Assembly: GCA_030019365.1 (NCBI GenBank)
Contig: JASEFA010000003.1
Span: forward strand, 62,001-126,000
From: Bacillota bacterium
GTDB taxonomy: Bacteria; Bacillota; Sulfobacillia; JACIYH01
DNA: 64,000 nucleotides
Direction of reading: 5' to 3'
Shown: in pieces, positions 7,551 through 15,628 of the stretch
Position numbering within the stretch: position 1 is the stretch's first letter
How the letters are laid out: each line of letters begins with the position of its first letter
The notes under the pieces: generated by a model
Database searches by the model: none
Told to the model about the DNA's origin: nothing
Seen by the model: the letters and a program-made list of their open reading frames with translations, nothing else
Made by a program: the position numbers and the translations under genes

Positions 7551-9218
7551 GTGACCACCGGCGATCTCCTGGTGCTGCTCGATTCCCTGCGGAAGCTGGG
7601 CGCCGAGATTGGCGCCGTTGAGGTGAAACGGGCGGAGACGGAGTTGCCTGCGCGGCTGTGGGAGACCCTGTCGGCCTTTGCCAACACCCCTGGCGGCGGC
7701 GTACTCTTGTTGGGTGTTAGGGAGGATGGGTTCATCCCCGTGGGGGTGAAGGATCCCGGCAAGATTCAGGCGGACCTGGCCGCGCTCTGCCGCCAGATGG
7801 AGCCGGCGCTCAGACCTCTCATCACCGTCTACTCCCTTGCTGGAGCCAGCGTGGTGTGCGCGGAGGTGCCGGAGGCGGACTTCCGGCAGAAGCCCTGCTA
7901 CTACCGGGGTGCAGGGCTGCTGGGGGGCACTTTTGTGCGGGTGGCGAACACGAACCGGCGCGCCACCCAGTATGAGGTGCAGTTGTTCCTGGACGGGCGC
8001 GGACAGCCGGCCTACGACGCCGAGCCGGTACCGGAGGCGGGGATGGACGAACTCGACGAGGGCCTGCTTGCCGAGTTCCTGGCCAGGTTGAGGCGGAAGC
8101 CGGGCGCGGTCTACCGGGATTGGCGGGACGAGGAAATCCTGCGCGCCTTCCGCGTCATCACCGACCAGCCGGGGTCGGCACAGGATCGGCCCTCGGTCGC
8201 GGCCGGGGGATGGGGCTCCGCCGCCGCCGGGCGCGCCCCCTCGCGTCAGGCGGTGCTTCCTACGCTGGCGGGGTACCTGTGCTTTGGCGGGTATCCTCAG
8301 GAGCGGTTCCCCGCCCTGCGCGTGGACGTGGTGACATATCCCACCCCGCGTGCGGGGGAACCGGGCGTAGCGGGGGAGCGCCTGTTGGATAGCGTGAAGG
8401 TGGAGGGGCCCCTCGGGCGCATGGTGGTGGGGGCCCTGGAAGCCATCGAGAGGAATCTGCCCCACCGGGCGGTCGTGGAGGGCCCCGGGCGCGTGGACGA
8501 GCCGCTTTATCCGGCTGCCGTCCTGCGCGAGGCGGTGGTAAACGCGCTGGGTCACCGTGACTATTCCCCGCTGGCCCGGGGCTCTGCCGTGCAGGTGAGG
8601 ATCTTCCCTGACCGGCTGGAGGTCGAGAACCCCGGAGGCCTGTTTGGACCCGTCACTGTGGACAGGCTGGGTGAGGCGGGCGTGCAGGCGTCGCGCAACG
8701 GTTTCCTCATGAAGGTGCTCGAGGACCTCCCTCTGCCGGGAGGCCTGGGGGTGGCCTCCGAGAACCGGGGCACGGGGATCGTTGCCATGGTGGCCGCTCT
8801 GCGCCGGGTGGGGATGGCCCCGCCCATCTTCGATGACCGCCGCACCACCTTCCGGGTCACCCTGTTGCGGTACTTCCCGGTGGGTGTGTCCCGCGCCGAC
8901 CCGGCGGCCAGGGTGCCAGTGTCGGACCTTCCCGGGTGGCCAGGGACCGGTCGGGTGGGCCGTCGCACACCTCGCGGCGACGAGCGGGAGTACATCCCGC
9001 GGCGGATCCGTGGCGATAGGCGGGAGGAGATCCTGCATATGCTGCGCGATCAGGGTCCCCTGTCGTGTGAAGATATCGCGCGCAGGCTGGGGCTCACTGA
9101 GGCGGCGGTCCACCGCTGGTTGCGTATCCTGCGCCAGGAGGGTCGGGTGGCTCCCACCACAGCCAGGGTCAAGAGCCCACACACTCGCTACACTGCTACC
9201 GCTCCCGACGACAGCTGA
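7551..9218 (+). CDS. AlbA_2 / HATPase_c_4 putative DNA-binding regulator (Schlafen-like)
   Basis: 555 residues. The N-terminal AlbA_2 (Schlafen-AlbA_2) domain spans about 15-135 and contains EVKRAETELPARLWETLSAF and GGGVLLLGVRED. A middle region leads to a GHKL-type HATPase_c_4 domain near 315-430 (LREAVVNALGHRDY, RLEVENPGGL, NRGTGIVAM). The C-terminus (about 490-545) is a winged helix (LSCEDIARRLGLTEAAVHRWL). This arrangement is common in predicted transcriptional regulators and in some phage-defence loci; the activity is not established. GTG 7551 was preferred over the GTG at 7488, which lies inside the -35 box. The gene is 171 bp upstream of an antitoxin-like gene on the same strand and may form a pair with it. 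Confidence 0.8.
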   Translation: MTTGDLLVLLDSLRKLGAEIGAVEVKRAETELPARLWETLSAFANTPGGGVLLLGVREDGFIPVGVKDPGKIQADLAALCRQMEPALRPLITVYSLAGASVVCAEVPEADFRQKPCYYRGAGLLGGTFVRVANTNRRATQYEVQLFLDGRGQPAYDAEPVPEAGMDELDEGLLAEFLARLRRKPGAVYRDWRDEEILRAFRVITDQPGSAQDRPSVAAGGWGSAAAGRAPSRQAVLPTLAGYLCFGGYPQERFPALRVDVVTYPTPRAGEPGVAGERLLDSVKVEGPLGRMVVGALEAIERNLPHRAVVEGPGRVDEPLYPAAVLREAVVNALGHRDYSPLARGSAVQVRIFPDRLEVENPGGLFGPVTVDRLGEAGVQASRNGFLMKVLEDLPLPGGLGVASENRGTGIVAMVAALRRVGMAPPIFDDRRTTFRVTLLRYFPVGVSRADPAARVPVSDLPGWPGTGRVGRRTPRGDEREYIPRRIRGDRREEILHMLRDQGPLSCEDIARRLGLTEAAVHRWLRILRQEGRVAPTTARVKSPHTRYTATAPDDS

Positions 9219-9389
9219 GGTTCGCCCCTATCGCCTCCGCCGGGCCGCGCCTGGGGTTCCCCGTGCAGCCCCGGGCACATGCTTCGGTCCAGGTTCCTCG
9301 TCTGTTTGGCGCTGGCCGTATCACCGGGCCGCAGCAGTCATCCGCAGTCATCATCGGGTGCGGAGAAGTCAGTGATGGAGGTGGGGGCA

Positions 9390-10436
9390 GTGGTCACGCG
9401 TTACTGCCCGTTCTGTGAGGCTGACACGGTTGCGGACGAGCGTGTCCGTGACGAGGTGTACACCGTGCGCGGTGAGAAGATCGGTGTCCGCGCTAGGGTA
9501 CTGGTTTGCCGCCGTTGCGGTAACGACCTGTTCGATCTCGAGAGCGAAGAAGAAACGGCTCGCATGGTGTACCAGGAGTACCGCAGGCGCCGGGGGTTGC
9601 TCTCGCCTGAGGAAATCCGTCGTTTACGGGGCAGGTATGGTTTGTCCCAGCGGCAACTGGCCAGGCTCCTCGGGTGGGGGCTGGTAACGGTCCAGCGCTA
9701 CGAGAAGGGAGCCCTGCAGGATGCGGCCCACGACCTGCTGCTGAGGCAGCTCGAAGATCCGGAGTTCGTCCTGCAGTTGGTAGCCTCCCCCCGCGCTGAC
9801 CTGTCGCCGCGGGAACGTGAAGCTCTGCGAGCGCGAATTGCCGACGCACTGCATGACAAGCCCGTCAGCGTTCTCGCCGCAACTGTCGAACGCATGGTGC
9901 GCGCCGAGGCCCAGAGTGACCCGGCGCGCTCAGGATTCCGGACCTTCAGCTTGGACCGTTTCGGCCAAGCGGCGCAGGTCATACTGTCGCTACTCGGCGG
10001 CGACGCATTCAAAACCAGGTTGGCCAAGCCTTTGTGGTTAAGCGATTTCCTCCATTTCGCCGAAAACACCGTATCAATAACCGGGGCCGTGTACGCCCGG
10101 CTTCCCTACGGGCCGGCCCCCCATCACTTCCCTGCCATCCTGGCCTCGCTGGAGGAGTTGGGCATGATCGAGAGCCGGCCGCAGGAGGTAGGCGACTACG
10201 TGGGGGATGTAATCCGGGCGATCAATGTGCCCGTGGACTGGCCTTTCGATCCGCGGGAGTACGCCACTATCGAACGGGTGATGCGACGGTACGGGCACTT
10301 CTCTGGGTCGGCGCTGTCGGCGCTTTCCCACCAGGAACCTGCCTGGGTGGGGCGTCAAGATGGCGACATCATCCCTTATTCCGCCGCCCCTGACATGCAG
10401 GTCATTCGCGAACTGCGCTCCGCTCCTCCCCTGTGA
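9390..10436 (+). CDS. MqsA/YgiT-type zinc finger, HTH and SocA/Panacea antitoxin-domain protein
   Basis: 348 residues. The N-terminal zinc finger uses Cys6, Cys9, Cys40 and Cys43 (YCPFC ... VCRRC), as in MqsA/YgiT antitoxins. An Xre-like HTH follows at about 78-108 (YGLSQRQLARLLGWGLVTVQ). The C-terminal part (about 195-340) resembles the DUF4065 SocA/Panacea domain (KPLWLSDFLHFAENTVSITG, YARLPYGPAPHHF). Panacea proteins usually neutralise a toxin encoded next door, and the zinc-finger/HTH part would bind the operator. No small toxin gene fits in either flank. The start at GTG 9390 follows GGAGGTG at 9377-9383; the frame upstream to 9279 has no ribosome site. Codon use here is somewhat less GC-biased than in the neighbours, consistent with transfer. 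Confidence 0.78.
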   Translation: MVTRYCPFCEADTVADERVRDEVYTVRGEKIGVRARVLVCRRCGNDLFDLESEEETARMVYQEYRRRRGLLSPEEIRRLRGRYGLSQRQLARLLGWGLVTVQRYEKGALQDAAHDLLLRQLEDPEFVLQLVASPRADLSPREREALRARIADALHDKPVSVLAATVERMVRAEAQSDPARSGFRTFSLDRFGQAAQVILSLLGGDAFKTRLAKPLWLSDFLHFAENTVSITGAVYARLPYGPAPHHFPAILASLEELGMIESRPQEVGDYVGDVIRAINVPVDWPFDPREYATIERVMRRYGHFSGSALSALSHQEPAWVGRQDGDIIPYSAAPDMQVIRELRSAPPL

Positions 10437-10460
10437 TGCCAGGCGCCGTGACGATGGGGC

Positions 10461-10494
10461 CCCCCTAATTGCGGGGGGACCCTGCGATATGTAT
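10461..10494 (+). promoter_or_regulatory. S-layer gene upstream element, copy A
   Basis: 34-nt element shared by the three SLH genes: CCCCCTAA at 10461-10468, GCGA at 10484-10487 and TATGTAT at 10488-10494. It lies 94 nt before the subtilase start at 10589. The C-run and the following G-run could also pair, but this pairing is absent from copy C, so the conserved feature is the sequence. It may be a promoter or operator. Confidence 0.45.
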
Positions 10495-10588
10495 GCTGTG
10501 GAGGGAGCGTCCCGTTGCAACAGGGATCGTGTTGCGCTGTCGAGCTGGGAGAATGCGGGGAGGGACGCCGGCTCGGGGAGTGAGTGGC

Positions 10589-13099
10589 GTGAGAGTCGGT
10601 AGGAAAGGTTTGGTGACGACCCGGGTTCTGGTCCTCGCGCTGATCGTGGTGCTGGTGCTCGCGGCGGGGATGGCCGTATCCTGGGGCGGGCCGGTGTCGG
10701 TGGCAGCGGCAGGGGCGGTCATCGACCCCGGGCTGCAGGCGGAGCTGGCGCAGGCGACCGATCCCGTGGAGGTCGTGGTCACGTTCTGGGGGGACGGACC
10801 CCCGACAACCGCTCAGGTCGATTTGCTCCGGCAGGTGGGGATCACCCAGGGTGTGACGTTCCGCTCCCTGCCCATGGCGGGGGTGCTGGCCACAGCCCCC
10901 CAGGTGGAAGCCCTGGCCTCTCGCCCGGAGGTGCGGTCGCTCTACTTCAACGCGCCCCTCCGGTACTTCAACTACGATGCCACGGCTCTCACCGGCGTTG
11001 ACCGGGTGCGGGAAGATGCCACCATGACCGCCCGTAACGGCGGCATGCCAGTTTCGGGCCGGGGCGTGGGTGTGGTGGTCCACGACAGCGGTGTGGACGG
11101 CACGCACCGGGACATCGAGTTCGGCCGGCATCTCGAGCAGAATGTGCTGGCGTCCATCAACCTGCACGCGGTGTCCGACCTGCTGCCGGTGACATACGTG
11201 GAGAACGTGCCCAACACGGACAGCAACTCGGGGCACGGCACCCACGTGGCCGGGATCGTGGGGGGCACGGGCGCCATGTCCAACGGCAAATACGAAGGTG
11301 TGGCACCCGGCGCCACCCTGGTGGGTTACGGCTCGGGCGCGGCGCTGTTCATCCTGGATGCCATCGGGGGATTCGACTACGCCCTCACCCACCAGTTCGA
11401 ATACGGCATCCGGGTCATCACCAACTCCTGGGGTACTTCGGGTAAGTTCGACCCCGAGAATCCCGTGAACATCGCCAGCTATCACGCATACAGGCGGAAC
11501 ATCGTGGTCACATTTGCCGCCGGCAACGAGGGCCCCGGCGAGGGTACCATGAACCCGTATGCCCTGGCGCCGTGGGTGATCGCGGTGGCGGCGGGAGACA
11601 AGCAGGGCAGGCTGGCGGAGTTCTCCTCGCGGGGAGTCAGGGATGAAAAGGGTACCTTTACCTTCGACGGGCGCACCTGGACCTGGGAGAACCGGCCCAC
11701 CATCACCGCGCCCGGCGTGGACATCATCTCGACCCGAGTGCTGGCGCCCGTCTCCAGCCTGGGCGCCACCTCCGATGCGGAAATGATCGAACCGGCGTAC
11801 CTTCCTTACTACACCGTCATGAGCGGGACCTCCATGGCCACACCCCACGTGGCCGGAATCGTGGCCCTGATGCTGGAGGTCAGTCCCGCCCTGGCACCGG
11901 ACGACGTGAAGCAGATCCTGCAACTCACCGCCACCAACATGCCCGGGATGGAGCCCTGGGAGGTGGGCGCCGGGTATGTGAACGCCTACGCGGCGGTGGA
12001 CCGCGCCTTCGCCGTGCGGGAATACGGCAGCACCGTCAACCTCTACCGCACGTTCAACAGCAGCGCCCTGGTGAAGGCGAACCGCACCCCCTTCACCGTC
12101 GACTACAACCCTGTGACCCTGGTGTCGGACAACGGGTTCGAGTTCGATGTGCCTGCCGGCCTCACCGAGCTGGTCGCCCGGGTGGACGCCCGCGGCGTGC
12201 TGGAGGCCACGGGCAACACCATCAATCTGGTGCTGATTGCCCCGGATGGCACGGAATACAGTTCGGGGGTGTATCTGCTGTTTCCGCTGTACACGGATCG
12301 CACCGTGTCGGTAACCTCTCCGCAGCCGGGCCGGTGGAGGCTGGAGCTGCGGGGTCTCCGGGGGACAACTGCCAACCCCAGCGACGGCGTGGCCCTGCCG
12401 GAGGAAGTGCACGGAGTGCTGGCCATGAAGACGGCCACCATCACCGGTGTGAATGACATCGCCGGGCACCCGGCGGAAGCTGCCATCAAGCTGGCGGTGG
12501 GAGAGCGTCTGGTGGATGGCTACCCCAACGGCACCTTCAAGCCCGACCAGGTCCTCATCCGCCGCGAGCTCGCCAGTTACCTGGTGATGGGGGCGGAGGT
12601 CCGGCAGTTCCTGCCCCTGGATGGCTCGCTGACGTTCAGCGACGTGAAGGACGAGGATGTCCCCTTTGCTGAGGCGGTAGCCGCGCGGGGCGCGGCCTTG
12701 CGTGACCGGTTCCAGAAATACCGCGGGGTGATGCTTCCCACCGGCCCCGGTACCTTCTCGCCCAAGGACCAGGTGCGCCGCGCCGACCTGGCTTACTCCC
12801 TCGTGCAGAGCCTGGGGCTGGAAGAAGAGGCGGTGGCGCGGAACGACGACCCGGTGACCGTGCAGTACGGGGAAAGCCGGCTGCCCATCGAGGACGCCGG
12901 AGACATCCCGGCCCCCTTGAGGGGATACGTGCAGCTCGCCCTTGACCTGAACATCCTGAACGCCTACTTCTACCTGACCCAGGGTCCCTACGACCTGGAG
13001 CCCGTGGTGCACGCCTGCTTCAAGCCCCTGCAGAAGATCACTCGCGGCGACTGCGCCGTGGCCATCACCCGCTTCTTCTCGGCCTACCTGGGCGACTGA
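10589..13099 (+). CDS. Secreted subtilisin-like (S8) protease with C-terminal SLH repeats
   Basis: 836 residues. The N-terminus is a signal peptide with basic residues then a long hydrophobic core (VLVLALIVVLVLAAG). An inhibitor-like propeptide region precedes the S8 catalytic domain with Asp166 (VVVHDSGVDG), His216 (SGHGTHVAG) and Ser415 (SGTSMATPHVAG), and the oxyanion Asn in FAAGNEGPG. A beta-rich domain follows, then three SLH-like repeats from about residue 630 to the end (ERLVDGYPNGTFKPDQVLIR, GTFSPKDQVRRADLAYSL, KITRGDCAVAITRFF). SLH repeats bind pyruvylated secondary wall polymer, so the enzyme should be held at the cell surface by its C-terminus. Alternative starts are GTG 10580 and GTG 10613; 10589 follows GGGGAG at 10575-10580. 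Confidence 0.88.
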   Translation: MRVGRKGLVTTRVLVLALIVVLVLAAGMAVSWGGPVSVAAAGAVIDPGLQAELAQATDPVEVVVTFWGDGPPTTAQVDLLRQVGITQGVTFRSLPMAGVLATAPQVEALASRPEVRSLYFNAPLRYFNYDATALTGVDRVREDATMTARNGGMPVSGRGVGVVVHDSGVDGTHRDIEFGRHLEQNVLASINLHAVSDLLPVTYVENVPNTDSNSGHGTHVAGIVGGTGAMSNGKYEGVAPGATLVGYGSGAALFILDAIGGFDYALTHQFEYGIRVITNSWGTSGKFDPENPVNIASYHAYRRNIVVTFAAGNEGPGEGTMNPYALAPWVIAVAAGDKQGRLAEFSSRGVRDEKGTFTFDGRTWTWENRPTITAPGVDIISTRVLAPVSSLGATSDAEMIEPAYLPYYTVMSGTSMATPHVAGIVALMLEVSPALAPDDVKQILQLTATNMPGMEPWEVGAGYVNAYAAVDRAFAVREYGSTVNLYRTFNSSALVKANRTPFTVDYNPVTLVSDNGFEFDVPAGLTELVARVDARGVLEATGNTINLVLIAPDGTEYSSGVYLLFPLYTDRTVSVTSPQPGRWRLELRGLRGTTANPSDGVALPEEVHGVLAMKTATITGVNDIAGHPAEAAIKLAVGERLVDGYPNGTFKPDQVLIRRELASYLVMGAEVRQFLPLDGSLTFSDVKDEDVPFAEAVAARGAALRDRFQKYRGVMLPTGPGTFSPKDQVRRADLAYSLVQSLGLEEEAVARNDDPVTVQYGESRLPIEDAGDIPAPLRGYVQLALDLNILNAYFYLTQGPYDLEPVVHACFKPLQKITRGDCAVAITRFFSAYLGD

Positions 13100-13170
13100 A
13101 CCCCGGCTCGCCTGTCTGGGGCGGCTGAGTGCCGGCTCCCTCGCGTCCCGGAGGGTGAGTGACCCCTCAC

Positions 13171-13204
13171 CCCCCTAAACCGCGGGGGAGTCGCGATTAT
13201 CTAT
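13171..13204 (+). promoter_or_regulatory. S-layer gene upstream element, copy B
   Basis: Second copy of the 34-nt element: CCCCCTAA at 13171-13178, GCGA at 13193-13196 and TATCTAT at 13198-13204. It ends 35 nt before the ATG of the SLH protein gene, with GAGAGGAGGGG in between as ribosome site. This spacing fits a promoter with a leader of about 25-30 nt. Confidence 0.5.
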
Positions 13205-13239
13205 AGGGAAAGCGTCCCAGGCAGAGAGGAGGGGAACGA

Positions 13240-15141
13240 ATGAGATTCGCGACGATGCGGAGATGGCGCCCCGGCAGGATGATGGGGATGTTCCTGGTCC
13301 TGGTGCTGGCCGTCTCCGTGCTGCTGGGCACCATCCCGGGGCCGGTGCTGGCCGATGACGATGAGGACCAGGTCCGCGCCGGGGGTTCCGTCACGGTAGC
13401 CGGACGGCACGGGTTGCCCCCCGGGCTGGCCAAGAAGCTCGCCAAATGGAGCTTCGACGACGAGGACGAGGCGAGCTGGGGCCACGAATACATGGCCAAG
13501 ATGCGGGCCAAGGAGCTGATCAAGGGGGTGGGCGGCAACCGCTTCGCCCCTGGCGCGAAGCTGACCTACGCCGAGGCCGCGACCATGGCGGTGCGGTTGA
13601 TGGGGCTGGAGACCCAGGCCCAGGAGCGCACGACGGCCCAGCTCAGGTTCGCCAACGCGGCCCAGTTGCAACACCAGTATCCCTGGGCGTTGGGATACCT
13701 GGACGTGGCGGCCCGCAACGGTTTGCTCGACCGCCTCGTGGAGAATGGCCGGTTCCAGGCCAACAAGCCCGCCACCCGGCTGGATGTGGTGGTCCTGCTG
13801 GTGAAGGCCATGGGCCTTGAGGACGAGGCCCTGGCCGGCGCGGATGCGCAACTCGGGTTCCATGACCTGAGTGCGATACCTGCCGACCTGATCGGCTACG
13901 TGGCGGTGGCCTGCAAGTACGAGATCGTCAAGGGTTACGACGACCGTACGTTCAAGCCCAACAAGCCCGTCACGCGCCTGGAAATGGCAGCCCTGCTTGA
14001 CCGCGCCGACTGGTGGCTGCCCCCGCGCTCGCCCTACCAGGTGGAGGGCAAGCTGGTGGCGGCCAGCGAGGCCAACAGCACCGTGACCCTGGAGGTGTAT
14101 CAGCGCTGGTGGCCGCACATCCGCCCTGCGCTGGAGGGTAGCGCTGCTGTGAGCGGTCAGGCGGGCGCGGGTGCCGAGGCCACCGCCGCCGGCGTTACGG
14201 CCAGCGGCCAGTTCACCATCGAGGTGGACGCCCAGGGCAACGTGCGGGTGGTGCCGCCCATCGACGGGCCCGTGGTGACCCGCCAGGAGTACGAGGTCTC
14301 CGAGGACGCCCTCATCCTGCTGGACGGCAAGCCCGCCGGTCTGGGTGACCTGCCCGCCGGGGCCTGGACGCGCCTGGTGCTGAACACGGAGAAGGTGGCC
14401 GTGGTGGTGGATGCCCGCAGCACCGTGCGCGTACCGCCGCCTCCGCCGGCGGTAACCGAGCTGGAGGGTACGGTGACGGCCCTCGACACGGTGCAGAAAA
14501 CCATCACCGTGCGCACGGAGGAGCAGAACCAGGTCACCGTGCGTCTCGCCGATCAGGTGCGGGTGCGCTACCGCGGTGAGGACGTGGCTCTGGGCGAAGT
14601 GAAGGTGGGCGACCAGGTCAACCTGCGCCTCGAGAACCACGTGGTGGTGCGCATCATCATCCAGGAGCGCGAGGAAGAAGAGGAGCTGCAGGAGTTCGCA
14701 GGCGCCATCACCGCCATCACCAAGGCGGCTGACGGCACCGTCACCCTCACCGTGTACGGCGACGATGATGAGACCCTCGTGGCCCGGGTGGCGGCCAACG
14801 CGGTGATCACCTACGAAGGCGAGCCGCTGCCAGTTGAGGACCTGCAGGTGGGCGACCGCGTCGAGCTGAAGCTGCAGGACGGGGTAATCGTCGAGATCAA
14901 GGTGGAGGAGCGCCCGGAGGCGACCCTCACCGCCCGGCTGAAGGCCATCACTGTCGCCGAGAACCGCTGGGTCATCACCTTGGAGGATGCGGCCGGCAAC
15001 ACCTTCACCTACCAACTCTCCTCCCGGGTCCAGATCCGCCTGCACGGGCAGGTGGTCGGGGTGACGGCGCTCAGGGTGGGTGACCAGGTCCAGGTCAGGG
15101 TAGCCGGCGGCCTGGTGTACCGCATCGAGATCCTGCGGTAG
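13240..15141 (+). CDS. S-layer homology domain protein with repeated beta modules
   Basis: 633 residues, exported. After a signal peptide (MFLVLVLAVSVLLGTIPGPV) come three SLH repeats at about 75-265 (LIKGVGGNRFAPGAKLTYAE, NGRFQANKPATRLDVVV, VKGYDDRTFKPNKPVTRLE). The rest is built from about four beta-rich modules of 70-90 residues, each with an opening like LEGTVTALD and a close like VGDQVNLRLENHVVVRI. The architecture suits a structural S-layer or wall-anchored protein. ATG 13240 follows GAGAGGAGGGG. It sits between two surface subtilases, carries the same upstream element, and its modules resemble those inside the second subtilase. No catalytic motif was seen. Confidence 0.83.
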   Translation: MRFATMRRWRPGRMMGMFLVLVLAVSVLLGTIPGPVLADDDEDQVRAGGSVTVAGRHGLPPGLAKKLAKWSFDDEDEASWGHEYMAKMRAKELIKGVGGNRFAPGAKLTYAEAATMAVRLMGLETQAQERTTAQLRFANAAQLQHQYPWALGYLDVAARNGLLDRLVENGRFQANKPATRLDVVVLLVKAMGLEDEALAGADAQLGFHDLSAIPADLIGYVAVACKYEIVKGYDDRTFKPNKPVTRLEMAALLDRADWWLPPRSPYQVEGKLVAASEANSTVTLEVYQRWWPHIRPALEGSAAVSGQAGAGAEATAAGVTASGQFTIEVDAQGNVRVVPPIDGPVVTRQEYEVSEDALILLDGKPAGLGDLPAGAWTRLVLNTEKVAVVVDARSTVRVPPPPPAVTELEGTVTALDTVQKTITVRTEEQNQVTVRLADQVRVRYRGEDVALGEVKVGDQVNLRLENHVVVRIIIQEREEEEELQEFAGAITAITKAADGTVTLTVYGDDDETLVARVAANAVITYEGEPLPVEDLQVGDRVELKLQDGVIVEIKVEERPEATLTARLKAITVAENRWVITLEDAAGNTFTYQLSSRVQIRLHGQVVGVTALRVGDQVQVRVAGGLVYRIEILR

Positions 15142-15175
15142 AGCTTAGGTCTTCCCGGCCCGCCGGTCCCTGTGA

Positions 15176-15217
15176 GAGGGCCGCTCCCCCGTCCCGGGAC
15201 GGGTGGGGGCGGCCCTC
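15176..15217. terminator. Long perfect hairpin after the SLH protein gene
   Basis: GAGGGCCGC, then CCCC and CGTCCC, pairs with the downstream complement ending GGCGGCCCTC. The stem is about 20 bp with few mismatches, 35 nt after the stop codon. There is no T-run after it, so it may terminate poorly or instead protect the 3' end of the transcript. Confidence 0.55.
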
Positions 15218-15304
15218 GCGCACCCGTGCCGGGCTACGGCTCGCACCCCGTGCGGCTCCCGGTTGCCTGTGGCCGGGTTGCCGGGCACCAAATGTGGGAC
15301 GGGA

Positions 15305-15338
15305 CCCCCTAAAACCGAGAGCTGCTGCGAATACCTAT
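15305..15338 (+). promoter_or_regulatory. S-layer gene upstream element, copy C
   Basis: Third copy of the 34-nt element: CCCCCTAA at 15305-15312, GCGA at 15327-15330 and TACCTAT at 15332-15338. It lies 290 nt before the large subtilase start. A stem-loop and an intrinsic terminator stand between it and that gene. Confidence 0.42.
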
Positions 15339-15345
15339 ATCAGCG

Positions 15346-15465
15346 TGGATAACTCCCGCACGCGCGGCTGCCGGTCCGCCGGTTCAAAAAGCCCGCTCCC
15401 GCCGGCTGGCAACCGGCAGCCCCGGACTCGGGCGCCTGACCTCAGGGCAGGCGCTCTTCTTTTTT
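15346..15465 (+). ncRNA. Candidate structured leader or small RNA
   Basis: If copy C of the S-layer element is a promoter, transcription would begin near 15345. The next 120 nt contain a perfect 10-bp stem, GGCTGCCGGT (15366-15375) with ACCGGCAGCC (15412-15421), and end in an intrinsic terminator at 15432-15465. This is the layout of an attenuated leader or a free small RNA. It matches no riboswitch class I can recognise. Confidence 0.3.
15432..15465 (+). terminator. Intrinsic terminator inside the leader of the large subtilase
   Basis: GCGCCTG (15432-15438) pairs with CAGGCGC (15448-15454) around a 9-nt loop and is followed by TCTTCTTTTTT. It stands 164 nt before the ATG of the large subtilase, so transcription from the upstream element would have to pass it. 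Confidence 0.7.
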
Positions 15466-15526
15466 CGGGCTCCCTTCTCTGGCTGCGACGTCTCGGCAGT
15501 GGGTGGTTCCTGGCGTGCAGCGACGA

Positions 15527-15582
15527 GGGATGCAGGCAGTGGGATGCAGGCAGTGGGATGCAGGCAGTGGGATGCAGGCAGG
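15527..15582. repeat. Four 14-bp tandem repeats
   Basis: GGGATGCAGGCAGT repeated at 15527-15540, 15541-15554, 15555-15568 and 15569-15582. The first three are identical and the fourth differs only in its last base. They end 46 nt before the start codon of the large subtilase, in its leader. A 14-bp unit in such good repair suggests recent slippage, and copy number may vary between strains. Confidence 0.9.
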
Positions 15583-15628
15583 TTTGTCCTCGGGCGGCGC
15601 CGAACTGATAAACCAGGAGCGGTTGGAG

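Noticed and set aside
9279-9389. Signal-peptide-like extension of the Panacea protein
   Set aside because: There is no ribosome site before 9279, whereas GGAGGTG is well placed for GTG 9390. The zinc finger, HTH and Panacea domains are cytoplasmic types.
10455-10483. C-run/G-run pair upstream of the first subtilase as a terminator
   Set aside because: No T-run follows, and the third copy of the element conserves the sequence but cannot form the hairpin.
10461-15338. S-layer elements read as sigma-28 promoters (TAAA ... GCGATAT)
   Set aside because: The spacing between the boxes is only about 12-13 nt instead of 15, and the -10 lacks the GCC of GCCGATAT. Left as an unknown promoter or operator.
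15381-15388. GGTTCAAA resembling a tRNA T-loop
   Set aside because: No flanking 5-bp T-stem, anticodon arm or acceptor stem could be built around it.
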